From Endotrypanum monterogeii (lineage: Eukaryota > Euglenozoa > Kinetoplastea > Trypanosomatida > Trypanosomatidae), in assembly GCA_000333855.2 (NCBI GenBank), contig CM007315.1, forward strand, positions 1,161,753 through 1,225,752: a DNA stretch of 64,000 nucleotides, read 5' to 3'. Positions 33,300-42,208 of the stretch are shown piece by piece. Numbering within the stretch: position 1 is the first letter of the stretch; each line of letters starts with the position of its first letter. A program made the translations under genes and the position numbers. The notes under the pieces were generated by a model. The model ran no database searches, was not told the DNA's origin, and saw only the letters and a program-made list of their open reading frames with translations.

Positions 33300-36206
33300 T
33301 CACAGTAAAATTCCATCCTCCGGGACCCAGCCGTGGGGTAAGTGCCTCGGCTGCATGCCCGCCACGAAACTAGACCTCCAGCGGAAGATGAACTGCCCTA
33401 CCGCGTGCTCACTCGTCTTGGCAGACGACGATACATACGTGTACTTCTCCAAGAGCAGACGTACCACCTGGAACGCGTGACTGTCCACGTACGGAGCCTC
33501 CAATGCCCCACCATCGACCTCACTGAACGAAGTCGACGAATTTGGGTGTGGCGTGAAGCCATCCGACTCCATCATATGAGTCCCCTCGACTGGGTAACGC
33601 AGCCGCTCCTCCGCCCGTGTGAAAGTAGGAAGCAACGTCAGTAACTCCGGATGCTCACTAAGCCAGTACCGAGTCAGAACACTGCGACTCGAGTTACTGT
33701 GCTGCGCCACAGTGCTGCCCTTGCAGACGTACCCCGCAGTGTCAGGCGCATCAGCAACACCAGTCAAGATGAAGCGCACGCCTTGCGCGGAGGCCGCACC
33801 ATCACAGTCAGCGTGAAACACGGCGTTTTGGAGATCCCAGCCACCCCGGGTGCTTTCGTCCTCGCTTTGGCGTAAAAAGAACGGATAAGCAGAAGCGTGT
33901 CTTCGTAGGTAGTCAGCCATCATGCTGCGCCGCTCCTCAGGGAGAATGGTGCGAGTCGGTGGAGGTGCCGTGCCAGCCTTCGGAGCGTGTCGCCTACGAA
34001 CCCGCATGCGCCTCTTTGGCTTTTCCAGATGGCCAACGACACCACCAGATGAGTCCCCCGCCACGTTCTCCTCGCCCATATCTGCGTCGCCGCTGTCACA
34101 CGACTCCTTTTGCCTTTGCGGGTACTCGTAGTGGTAGTGAAGAGCTTTGGCGAAAGAGAAGACTCTGTCCAATATCTCACGGTGCACCATCAGGGAGAGA
34201 TAATCCTGCCTCACGCGAAGAGAGAGGCGCGGGTGCAAATCGAAGTCTCTCTCGGGCACCCCCTCCTTCCCTGGCGTGGATGAGACCTCTCCCTTGGCCT
34301 CTTCATAGTCGCCCGATAGTATATCGATAGAGTGCGCCATCTGGCGCACCGCGTCGGCGTATAAGTCGCGCTGCTCAACACGTAGGTGAACGAGAGGAAT
34401 GCCAAAGTCCTCGGCGACGCCCCGGCGCAAGCGATCGTACAGCAGCCGAGACTTGCCAAAGCAGTGAGGGCACAGCAAGAGCAAGTCGTAGCTATTATGA
34501 CTCATGTACACGCTTGGGAAAAAGCGGCGGTACATGAGCGGCACCACGGCGAACCGCACAAGCGACCCGCCGCTGCCGCACACGACGCAAATGTTCTCCT
34601 TGGGCTGCTTAAAATAGTTCATGTTCCGACGGATATGCACATCATTGTAGCGGGCAAAGTCAGGCGCAAAGCTGAGCTGAATAGCGGACACCTCCAATTC
34701 ATTCCCCACTCCAACGACCGCTGTCTTCTCCATTACTAGCGCGCCGGTGGGTGTGCGCCACTCCACCACCCTGGCTAGACCCTTCTTATTCACGTACCAA
34801 TCCGCCTTCGATTTGTCAACAGTAAATACCAGCTGCATGTCAGGGTTGAAGACGCGTATGTTGTCATAGTACGGTCGCTCACGGCCTTTGCACCACCGAG
34901 CTTCGCTCCTTTCCTCAACTGCCGCGGGGCTGGAGCAAAATGCTTTGGGCACAGAAGCACCCACGCCCATTTGTCCAGCATCCCATACGAGCTCTTCCGA
35001 AGAGCTCGCTGCATTTTTAGGCGAAGCAAGGGTGCCTTGGAAGTTGTTAGCGGGGTCGGTGATGCAGCAAGCCAACACCTCGCGACAGTCTAGCTCCTTC
35101 ACCGTACACCACGGCAAATTTGTCGATGTGTAGTCTGAGTGCCTTACCGAGGCCGGACGGTCGACCATGAATCCACCGCCCTTTAAAATGGCAATGCAGA
35201 CGTCGTACGACGCCTCGGCGTCCTCTGCTGCGTACTCAATCTGCAACGGGGTAAGCGCACCGTGGCACCCTCCCCAGTCGCTCATCACGACAGCCATGTC
35301 CTTGCCCAGTTCTCGTCCGGTGAGGGCGCGGCACAATTTCTTGAGGCTTCGCAGAGAAGCTGTTCGTACCTCAGTCGACCCCTGATCATCGCCCCCGCAG
35401 CTGTAAGCGAGCACTGTCTCGGGCAAACAGGCGTCCGCCAGCTCTGCCAGATCGACCGCTGACCGCAGCTGAGCCGATGGATAGTCGCGAAGGAGTTTCA
35501 CCTCGTCCCCATGTATCCCTACCCCGACCTTGAAAATGTTTTGATCGCAAATGAGGCAGAAAATGTTGTTGTACACTTCGCCCAAATCGGCCACGGAGTT
35601 TCTCTTCTGCCCCTCGCGGTAGCATGGCCAGTGGGCAGACGCAGGGGCATAGGGATCACTGATAGTATTGGCAAAATCGCCCGCGGTCAAGACGTGTAGA
35701 TGTAACCACTTCACCACGAATGTGCAGGAGTACGTGCTTAGCTGGATTGTCGCCACGGGTCCCGTTTGCCGGCTTCCATTTGACCGAGCAGAGGACCTCG
35801 ATGTCTTCACAGGTCCGTTCTGGTCCTTGTCGGTGTCGGCCACATGAAGTCTTGTGCTCCACTCCATGTCAAACCCTACAAAGCCGTAAGATGCCGCTTC
35901 GGCAGAGAAAAGCTTCCATAGAGAGCGGTACTGCTCCATGTCGATCACACGCCAAATCGGATCAATGACAAAGCGCCATCGCACCCCTGGTGCCACTGCA
36001 CCCTGAACACCTCCAAACAGCGACCTCTGCGTCGCAGTCATCTGAAAACCAAAGGCAACAGTCGAAGGAAGAACAACACGCTCATGGCGAGATAGCAAGA
36101 GGAAGAGAGGGCAAAACGGGTGCATGGTAGTGAGGGTCAGGATTGGGTGTACCGCAGTGCACCATTTCAGGAAAGGTGAAGATGAGCGAGTCGCACAGCT
36201 CGGCAT
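33300..36206 (-). CDS. EXD2-like 3'-5' exonuclease with zinc-binding second domain
   Basis: A 968-residue protein. The DEDDy exonuclease motifs are all present: D113 and E115 in GFDMEW, D234 in GIHGDEVKLL, and Y325/D329 in EYAAEDAEA. This family trims 3' ends of RNA or DNA with two metal ions. A second conserved module contains C540-x2-C543 and C579-x2-C582 around VVPLMYRRFFP and SHNSYDLLLLCPHC, the arrangement found after the nuclease domain in animal EXD2. The His that EXD2 carries before VVP is replaced here by Phe-Ala. Basic linkers (RRMRVRRRH) and a long C-terminal part follow without a recognised fold. The N-terminus has a hydrophobic stretch (FCPLFLLL) and few acidic residues, so organelle targeting or anchoring is possible. 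Activity is strongly suggested; substrate is unknown. Other Met starts at residues 28 and 56 are possible. Confidence 0.88.
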   Translation of the reverse strand: MPSCATRSSSPFLKWCTAVHPILTLTTMHPFCPLFLLLSRHERVVLPSTVAFGFQMTATQRSLFGGVQGAVAPGVRWRFVIDPIWRVIDMEQYRSLWKLFSAEAASYGFVGFDMEWSTRLHVADTDKDQNGPVKTSRSSARSNGSRQTGPVATIQLSTYSCTFVVKWLHLHVLTAGDFANTISDPYAPASAHWPCYREGQKRNSVADLGEVYNNIFCLICDQNIFKVGVGIHGDEVKLLRDYPSAQLRSAVDLAELADACLPETVLAYSCGGDDQGSTEVRTASLRSLKKLCRALTGRELGKDMAVVMSDWGGCHGALTPLQIEYAAEDAEASYDVCIAILKGGGFMVDRPASVRHSDYTSTNLPWCTVKELDCREVLACCITDPANNFQGTLASPKNAASSSEELVWDAGQMGVGASVPKAFCSSPAAVEERSEARWCKGRERPYYDNIRVFNPDMQLVFTVDKSKADWYVNKKGLARVVEWRTPTGALVMEKTAVVGVGNELEVSAIQLSFAPDFARYNDVHIRRNMNYFKQPKENICVVCGSGGSLVRFAVVPLMYRRFFPSVYMSHNSYDLLLLCPHCFGKSRLLYDRLRRGVAEDFGIPLVHLRVEQRDLYADAVRQMAHSIDILSGDYEEAKGEVSSTPGKEGVPERDFDLHPRLSLRVRQDYLSLMVHREILDRVFSFAKALHYHYEYPQRQKESCDSGDADMGEENVAGDSSGGVVGHLEKPKRRMRVRRRHAPKAGTAPPPTRTILPEERRSMMADYLRRHASAYPFFLRQSEDESTRGGWDLQNAVFHADCDGAASAQGVRFILTGVADAPDTAGYVCKGSTVAQHSNSSRSVLTRYWLSEHPELLTLLPTFTRAEERLRYPVEGTHMMESDGFTPHPNSSTSFSEVDGGALEAPYVDSHAFQVVRLLLEKYTYVSSSAKTSEHAVGQFIFRWRSSFVAGMQPRHLPHGWVPEDGILL

Positions 36207-37141
36207 CTCATCAGTTAGCCAAAGATGTCCGTCGCAGGAAGCGATACGGCTTACCTACTTGGCCACCCCCTCCCCCACCCCAATAATAATAAAACGTACA
36301 GAGTGGCGCTGTTAGGGGAAAAGGAAAGAAGTCCCTGGAAGGGTTTCCGGCTTTGTCATCAAAAGAAGAGCTATATGGCCCCGCACGACCCACATAGCCA
36401 AGTTACGCTGCACAGCAAGAAGAAGCACAGAGGAAAACAATAAGGGTCACATATACATAATGAGACTGCTAGCACAGCTTGCAACTCTTGGCCGTGCGGC
36501 GGGCACAGCCAGGAGCAAGCCACCAAAGGAAGGAAGGGGGAAAAGAATAACAAGGGTATGAGAGGGATACCTGAAGGACACTGCAGTCTGAAAACCCAAT
36601 TAAAGCCCTTGCTAGGAGGTTGGGCTCCTCCTCTCACGAAGGAGAATGTGGATATGATGATCTCCCAAATACACCCCCAACGACTCTCCCACGAATAGAA
36701 ACACCTGGGTATTCCACCTGCACCCTTTCCATTGCCAAAGGATCCCTGCAGTGGGGGTCAGTAACAGAGGTGCATAGCAGGAAAAGCAAAGGCTGAGAAT
36801 AAAGCTATTCCTCGAAAACCGAAGTGGATAAAAGAACGACATGAAGTAAGCAGCAGATGAATGGTTGGAGAATGATGCAATCGAAAGAACGAGGAAAACG
36901 AAGAGATGATTCGTCACTTCCATGCCTCTCTTCAGTAATACACCCTTCTTCGGCTCAGGGGTGAAAAAAAAAGTACCAAAACAGCTACGAGCTCCATTGT
37001 CAAGACAAAAAAAAAAAAGCGTGGTGAACACCAAGTGGTCATGTGAAAGCTCGGATAGAAAGCTAGAAAAAAAAGAGGAAAAAGGAAAGAGCACCCCCTA
37101 AATCTCATACATGATGTGGCACACGAGCAATCCGCATCGGT
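36207..37141. other. Intergenic region, no gene seen
   Basis: A-rich runs and short open frames with no protein-like pattern. Expected to hold the exonuclease 5' leader and the 3' UTR of the MORN-kinesin gene. Confidence 0.65.
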
Positions 37142-40100
37142 CTAGGCATCACGAATGTTGTCCACAGGCTTCATCTCTCTCTCTGCCTGGTGCTCCGAGC
37201 ACAACGCAGCGATTATACCTCGCCAGCGAATCTCATCGCTGCCTTGGTTATCCGCAAGCAGTGGCCCGTTTTGCATGCCAAAGAGGGAAGTCAGAACATG
37301 AAGCGTCCGAAGGGTTTCCTCGACATGCTTTGCAGAAGATCGCACACGGCCGATCAAGGCAGTCATTGAGTTGCCACCAAGGAGGTCAAACAGCAGCGAC
37401 GCTTCGAGCGACCTCGCGTAGGGGATTACAGGTAGTTTTCTAGAGAGAGCCGTAGCAAGGTCTCGCAACATCTGGTTCGATGCGTTTGCAAAGCGCGCGC
37501 TCTCCACATCTGTCTTTTGGGACGCAAGAAATCCGCTACCGCACCAGTCAAATATAGTGAGTCTGCCAACAGTCTGACATTGGCGCACAGTGCTTGTTCG
37601 TACGCACTGGAGCTGGAGCCAGGTGTGTGAGCGACCATTGTAGTGCTGCCGCCGCTTGAGCAGAAGGTTATCGACCACGCTGAGGATACTGGTGCCTGTA
37701 CAGTCGACAAAGTGCACGTTTTGGGGCTGCACAAATCCATTAGAATCGTAGTACACCTCAGCAACATTCTCTTCCGATGCGCAGTCGAAGCCCCCGCGGG
37801 CGGATATCTCAACCACGGCAACACGATAAGTAAAGTTGAAGACGGCGCGGTTGGGGCTTTCACCGGCAACTTTTGAAAGATGCTTCGTGAATAGGGGAAG
37901 GATCTCTCGTACGAGCGTACTCTTCCCTGAACGCAGCTCTCCAACGGTCATAAGAGCGAACTGATAGCCTGACCAAACGAACGCCAGAGTGTCGCAAATC
38001 TCGGCGAAGACTTGCTCCGCGGAACAATCCCTGTCGAAACAGTAGTCGTACTGATAGGTCGTCTCTACGCCACAGTCCCTGAGTACCAACTTCGTTGGGT
38101 CCGCACCATCAACTCTCGCCGCAAGATCAGCACTTGAACTACCAGCACTGGCGGTGTCACTAATAGAAGCAAATACGATCACCTGACCTTGTAGCGCTCG
38201 AAAGGCTCGATCTGTGCGAGTCAATCGTGCTTGTGTCTGGTACAACTGTTCTGCAACACTGCTTCGCTCATATGCGAGCTTTTTATTCCGCTTTTGGAGC
38301 TTTTTGAGGTCCCTATGCAGGGGTGCCAACTCACCGACCGAGTCTTCGACAGTTAGTGATTCGTCACCTAGCTGACGCTTCCCTTTCACACTCACTGCCA
38401 ATCTTTCCTCGAGACCCGTGCGGGTCTCATCTAAGAGCCGTGTGAGTACCGCATTTTCCAGCTCTAGCTTTTCGATTTGATCACACTTCTTTGCCAGCGA
38501 CTCCTGCAACTGTGGGTTGGCTGCTTTGCGGTGCGCAATGACTTCCATGGCTCCCTCTAGTTCTACCTGTCGCCGATGTGCACGAGTTACTTGCTTCTCT
38601 GTGTCGATCGTGGCGCTTTGCATCGCCGCCAATTCTCCTTTGAGGCTCGTAACTAGAGAGCGCAACTCCTCGTTTTCGTGCTCAAACATGGCAGCCTTGT
38701 GAATGGGAGAAAGCTGCCCTGCATCGTCTCTGGTTGCCTGAGGAAGTTGCTCCAGCTCCCCAACTTTGAGCCGTAGCTCGATATTCAGCTGATTAGCTTC
38801 GATCAGCTTCTGCTGGAGCACTTTGTAGTCCAGGACCATCTCCGACGTACATACAGGAGACACCAACGAAGAGACCTCTACCGCCCTGAGGCTCGCGTCC
38901 GCTAGAGGGGCAACGGTGTCTCGCGATTTTGGAGGCTGGCTATTTGCCTTGGCACGGCGCTCGCTTTCCAATGTCATGCGCAAATCCTCCATTTCCTCCG
39001 ATAGTTTGTCGTATTGGTCCTCCGCAGCCTCCTCCTTCAAAGAAAGTTTTAGGTTTTCAGCTGTGAGAAACGCCACCTTCTGCTGGAGCTCCTCGTTCAC
39101 TTTAGATAGAAAGGCGGTTTTCTCTCTCAACCGCTCTACCTCCTCGGCATCAATGAAGTCATCTTCCACAAGCGGCATCTGTGCTGCCGATGGTGATGTC
39201 TTTTTATCACTATATCGACTTGCATCCTGAAGTCTGCGCTTGTGTGCCGCACCTTTCAGCTCCAATTCGTGCACCTTGGCATCGCTACTTTTCAGGTTGT
39301 CAGAAAGCTTTCTCACTTCTATGACGCGTTCGGCAAGGGTGCACTCAAGTAGCTTCACCCTACTTTCCAGCTTCTCTATCGATTCCCTCCAGTGTATCTC
39401 AGCAACTTCCCGCAGGGACCCCTGACTAGAAGGAGAACGTGACTCTCCTTTTGCGCTGCCTGATGGACCTTTCGGCCAACGCAAGGCAAACACATCCTCC
39501 AGTCGCTTGCGCAGAATAGTGTTTTCAGCCACGACTGCTTGTATCTCGTCTCTCAGCTTATCTTCTTCTGTCTTGGTTCGCCTCAGCACACTCTGCTTTT
39601 CGTGATGAACAGTCCATGCGAGATAGTGGCGATACACCGACGCCCATTCTTCCTCTGTTTCCGCGGATGCGTCCCGCTGCTTCTGCTTAGAAATAAGGTA
39701 ATCCCCTATGTATTCAACGTAGAAGAGGATACCTTTCTCTCTCAAGACGCCTTTTCCATCCTTCACTCTATCTTTCCAGTGCCCACAGTACAAGTCGTTT
39801 ATCGACTCGTGAAGAACGCCGAGGCCCTCCTCGTGACCACGAATCCACTCGCCGTCGTACACGTCACCATTGCTGTAGTAGAGGCAGCCTTGACCTTCTC
39901 GGAGACCATCCTTCCAGTAGCCTTCATAGCGATCACCGTTGGCAGCGAGAGAAAAGACACCATAGCCACACATTTGATTCTCTTTCCACGAGCCGACATA
40001 CTCGTCACCATTAGCAAAAAGAAACTGTCCTCTGCCGTGCTTGTTGCCCATATACCACTGCCCGATATACCTGTCGCCGTTCGAGAAGGTGTAGGAGCCG

Positions 40101-40390
40101 TGACCATGCTTGTGGTCCGCTTTCCATTCGCCCTTGTAGACGTCGCCCGTTTTGGTATATGTGTAGATGCCGTACCCTTCGATCCTTCCATCTTTGAAGC
40201 TGCCCTCATACGTGGCACCGCTAGGAAAAGTGAATTTAATGTTTACACCGTTCAGGAGTTTCTTTTTTCTCTTTAGGATTGATTCTTCACCATCAGAGGG
40301 AGGTGTACTTGGAGTAACAGATTCTGGCACGGGTTCTGACGGCCTCGCTGTTCCTGACACCGGCACATTTTCGGTGAAAGGAGCGATCAT
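37142..40390 (-). CDS. MORN-repeat, coiled-coil, C-terminal kinesin-like fusion protein
   Basis: A 1082-residue protein in three parts. Residues 61-225 contain seven MORN repeats starting at Y61, Y85, Y108, Y131, Y155, Y178 and Y201 (YEGSF, YKGEW, YIGQW and so on), modules that bind membranes or cytoskeletal partners. Residues of about 265-735 are heptad-rich coiled coil. Residues of about 736-1045 align by order and spacing with a kinesin motor: Walker A GELRSGKST (817-825) for GQTGSGKT, a switch I remnant NGRSH (918-922), a switch II remnant FDWCGSG (947-953) for DLAGSE, then PYARSLEASLL and LGGNS (1004-1008). A motor after its coiled coil is the kinesin-14 arrangement. The lysine of the P-loop survives, but switch II has lost its usual Ala and Glu, so ATPase activity is doubtful. 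Probably a cytoskeletal linker; the site is unknown. Confidence 0.9.
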   Translation of the reverse strand: MIAPFTENVPVSGTARPSEPVPESVTPSTPPSDGEESILKRKKKLLNGVNIKFTFPSGATYEGSFKDGRIEGYGIYTYTKTGDVYKGEWKADHKHGHGSYTFSNGDRYIGQWYMGNKHGRGQFLFANGDEYVGSWKENQMCGYGVFSLAANGDRYEGYWKDGLREGQGCLYYSNGDVYDGEWIRGHEEGLGVLHESINDLYCGHWKDRVKDGKGVLREKGILFYVEYIGDYLISKQKQRDASAETEEEWASVYRHYLAWTVHHEKQSVLRRTKTEEDKLRDEIQAVVAENTILRKRLEDVFALRWPKGPSGSAKGESRSPSSQGSLREVAEIHWRESIEKLESRVKLLECTLAERVIEVRKLSDNLKSSDAKVHELELKGAAHKRRLQDASRYSDKKTSPSAAQMPLVEDDFIDAEEVERLREKTAFLSKVNEELQQKVAFLTAENLKLSLKEEAAEDQYDKLSEEMEDLRMTLESERRAKANSQPPKSRDTVAPLADASLRAVEVSSLVSPVCTSEMVLDYKVLQQKLIEANQLNIELRLKVGELEQLPQATRDDAGQLSPIHKAAMFEHENEELRSLVTSLKGELAAMQSATIDTEKQVTRAHRRQVELEGAMEVIAHRKAANPQLQESLAKKCDQIEKLELENAVLTRLLDETRTGLEERLAVSVKGKRQLGDESLTVEDSVGELAPLHRDLKKLQKRNKKLAYERSSVAEQLYQTQARLTRTDRAFRALQGQVIVFASISDTASAGSSSADLAARVDGADPTKLVLRDCGVETTYQYDYCFDRDCSAEQVFAEICDTLAFVWSGYQFALMTVGELRSGKSTLVREILPLFTKHLSKVAGESPNRAVFNFTYRVAVVEISARGGFDCASEENVAEVYYDSNGFVQPQNVHFVDCTGTSILSVVDNLLLKRRQHYNGRSHTWLQLQCVRTSTVRQCQTVGRLTIFDWCGSGFLASQKTDVESARFANASNQMLRDLATALSRKLPVIPYARSLEASLLFDLLGGNSMTALIGRVRSSAKHVEETLRTLHVLTSLFGMQNGPLLADNQGSDEIRWRGIIAALCSEHQAEREMKPVDNIRDA

Positions 40391-40750
40391 TCAGTATCAA
40401 GCGCAGTAATGTTGATGGTGAACTTCAGAAAAAGCAAGTAAGGAAATGTTAGTGTAAAGAAGGCAAGCATAGAGAGAGGTTGAAGAGGAGGGGCTCCTGG
40501 AGGGAGTTCTCCTCCCTGTACGCAAGGTACGCATCGATAAGTTGCGCATGGCCATGCGAGAAGCAGCACTGAGCAGTTCAAAAGTCTAGGTGAATGTGAC
40601 TCGTATGGAAGACGGCCGTACTAAAATCAAATGATGTTGTATCACAAGAATGTCACTATAAATAGGATGGTAGGCTCTCGAAAAGACAACGTTTATCACG
40701 ATAAAGAGACCTTTGAAACGTATTCGCGGACGAAACTGCAAAAGAGAGTG
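40391..40750. other. Short intergenic region
   Basis: Spacer between the BAP31-like and MORN-kinesin genes. Nothing else seen. Confidence 0.75.
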
Positions 40751-41191
40751 TTATGCTCTCTTTGGGTGGGGTGATGCTGCCGTTCCGCGAGAGGGAGCGG
40801 TGGCTGCTGCTTGAAGAGGTACTCGGTGATTCACTAACGCGGCAAACTTCTTGACAGAAAGGCACAGCACGCAGATGACAAGTTGAATGTACATGTTGCG
40901 TTCTAGCCGCAACCGCTTGTTGTCGTGTTGGAGCTGCAGGCTGATGTCGGTGAAGCGTTGCTTGGCATCGTACTTTGATTGCCACTCCAAGAAGTGGAAT
41001 AGGAACGAAAACGATGAGACGATGGCCATCGCCAGCATGATGGTCAAGCCGTTAAAGTTGTGTACCTCGATGTAACAGGTAACGCGCTCGGCCGTAGCCG
41101 AAATGAATCTCAGAGGTATGCAGTAGAGGAGGAAGAGAATCAGGACTGGGATCATTACCAGGTTCACCTCTAGCGTAAGGAGGCTGACCAT
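40751..41191 (-). CDS. BAP31-like endoplasmic reticulum membrane protein
   Basis: A 146-residue protein with three hydrophobic segments: about 8-30 (VNLVMIPVLILFLLYCIPL), about 48-68 (GLTIMLAMAIVSSFSFLFHFL) and about 100-120 (YIQLVICVLCLSVKKFAALV). The order, the short charged loop YDAKQRF after the second span, and RLERNMYIQ leading into the third match the N-terminal membrane domain of BAP29/BAP31, which sorts membrane cargo at ER exit. The cytosolic coiled coil that follows in animal BAP31 is missing: only about 25 Ala/Pro-rich residues remain. The start is the first ATG and gives a normal N-terminus. The family call rests on the pattern of the membrane domain, as I could not run a profile search. 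Confidence 0.68.
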   Translation of the reverse strand: MVSLLTLEVNLVMIPVLILFLLYCIPLRFISATAERVTCYIEVHNFNGLTIMLAMAIVSSFSFLFHFLEWQSKYDAKQRFTDISLQLQHDNKRLRLERNMYIQLVICVLCLSVKKFAALVNHRVPLQAAATAPSRGTAASPHPKRA

Positions 41192-41700
41192 CTTTGTGTG
41201 GGAAAGTGCTGCGAATGACTGGGGGTGAATTCTGAAACTGATAAGAAGCTGAGTGAGGTGTGCGGGCGTGGGGTGAAGGGTACTATAGAGGAGAAGAGTA
41301 GTGAGTCAAAGGGAGGCATTTCATAGGTTTCAGCGGCAAAGTGGAGCTGAGGGGATTTAGTTGTGGAAGGTATAGCATTAGCCAGGGGTGGAGCAACTTT
41401 AGACCAATTGACGATCATGTGCTTCAAAGGCGCTACTGGGGAGAAACAGAAAACATTGCCGTGAGAAGAATGACAATTTTGACCCTTTGAAAGTTTTAGA
41501 GGTATCGAATGCGTATGCTGTGTATTGTACTCTGTTCGATTGGGAAAACGCTGGAATCGGCCAAGAAGTCGGCCAGCCGCTGTTCCCCCCTCCGCCGCGG
41601 GGTGGAGGGGGGGGGGGGCCACCAGCGGCTGGTGGGCGAGGTGCGCGCGCAGTGATCTCGATGAGAAAAACACGAATGTGTAACCTGAATAGGTTTCAGA
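41192..41700. other. Intergenic region with G/C-rich hairpins upstream of tRNA-Phe
   Basis: Two adjacent stem-loops are visible: a 9-bp stem pairing 41585-41593 with 41604-41612, and a 7-bp stem pairing 41619-41625 with 41629-41635. The G run at 41607-41618 is also a possible quadruplex. The rest is spacer. Confidence 0.6.
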
Positions 41701-41762
<62 letters not shown>

Positions 41763-41773
41763 GGGTCGCGGCA
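41701..41773 (+). tRNA. tRNA-Phe (anticodon GAA)
   Basis: A 73-nt cloverleaf: acceptor GCCGCGA/TCGCGGC fully paired, D arm GCTC/GAGC, anticodon stem TCAGA/TCTGA with loop CTGAAGA, T arm CCTGG/CCGGG with loop TTCGATC, discriminator A. A T5 tract follows immediately as a pol III stop. It is the only gene on the plus strand in this window, so it runs against the surrounding polycistronic unit. Confidence 0.98.
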
Positions 41774-41825
41774 TCCTTTTTGGATCACGACATTATTTTT
41801 TCAAATAATGTGATTGGAGAAAAAG

Positions 41826-41906
41826 CGTCACCAGCAGGATTCGAACCTACGCGCGAGATCGCAACTGATTTCTAGTCAGTCCCCGTAACCACTTGGGTAT
41901 GGTGAC
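41826..41906 (-). tRNA. tRNA-Ser (anticodon AGA)
   Basis: An 81-nt class II tRNA: acceptor GTCACCA/TGGTGAC fully paired, anticodon stem ACTGA/TCAGT with loop CTAGAAA, a long variable arm (TGCGATCTCGCGC), T loop TTCGAAT, discriminator G. A T5 tract downstream on the minus strand (41820-41824) serves as stop. It converges with tRNA-Phe, the 3' ends being about 50 bp apart. Confidence 0.97.
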
Positions 41907-42208
41907 ATGTCCATCGCAGGGTGGGTGTTGATATGAGACTGTGAGGCGGTGCGTGACCTCGCGGCGCACCTTCCGCGGCCGTGGCGCGGGCTAGGGGGGG
42001 CCGCCGGGTTGGTTTTGGAAGAGGTTTCGGTTGGGGGTGAGGGTTTTTTTTTGTTGTTGGGGTGGGGGGTGGGGGGGGGCCGCGGGCCCCTTTGTGCGGG
42101 GGGTGGGGTGGGGGCATGTTTTTAATGTGGCGTTTTTTGTTGTTTCAAAGTGTTAGGGGAAAGAACGATAGGGCAAGCTGCGTGGCCGAAATAAACAGAC
42201 TTCACTGC
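41907..42208. other. G-rich spacer next to tRNA-Ser
   Basis: From about 41990 to 42116 the plus strand carries at least eight runs of four or more G in about 125 bases, a strong candidate for G-quadruplex formation. No open frame of interest. Confidence 0.75.

Noticed and set aside
39539..40276. A 245-residue plus-strand open frame
   Set aside because: It is the mirror of the MORN repeats in the kinesin fusion gene, and its apparent regularity comes from those repeats.
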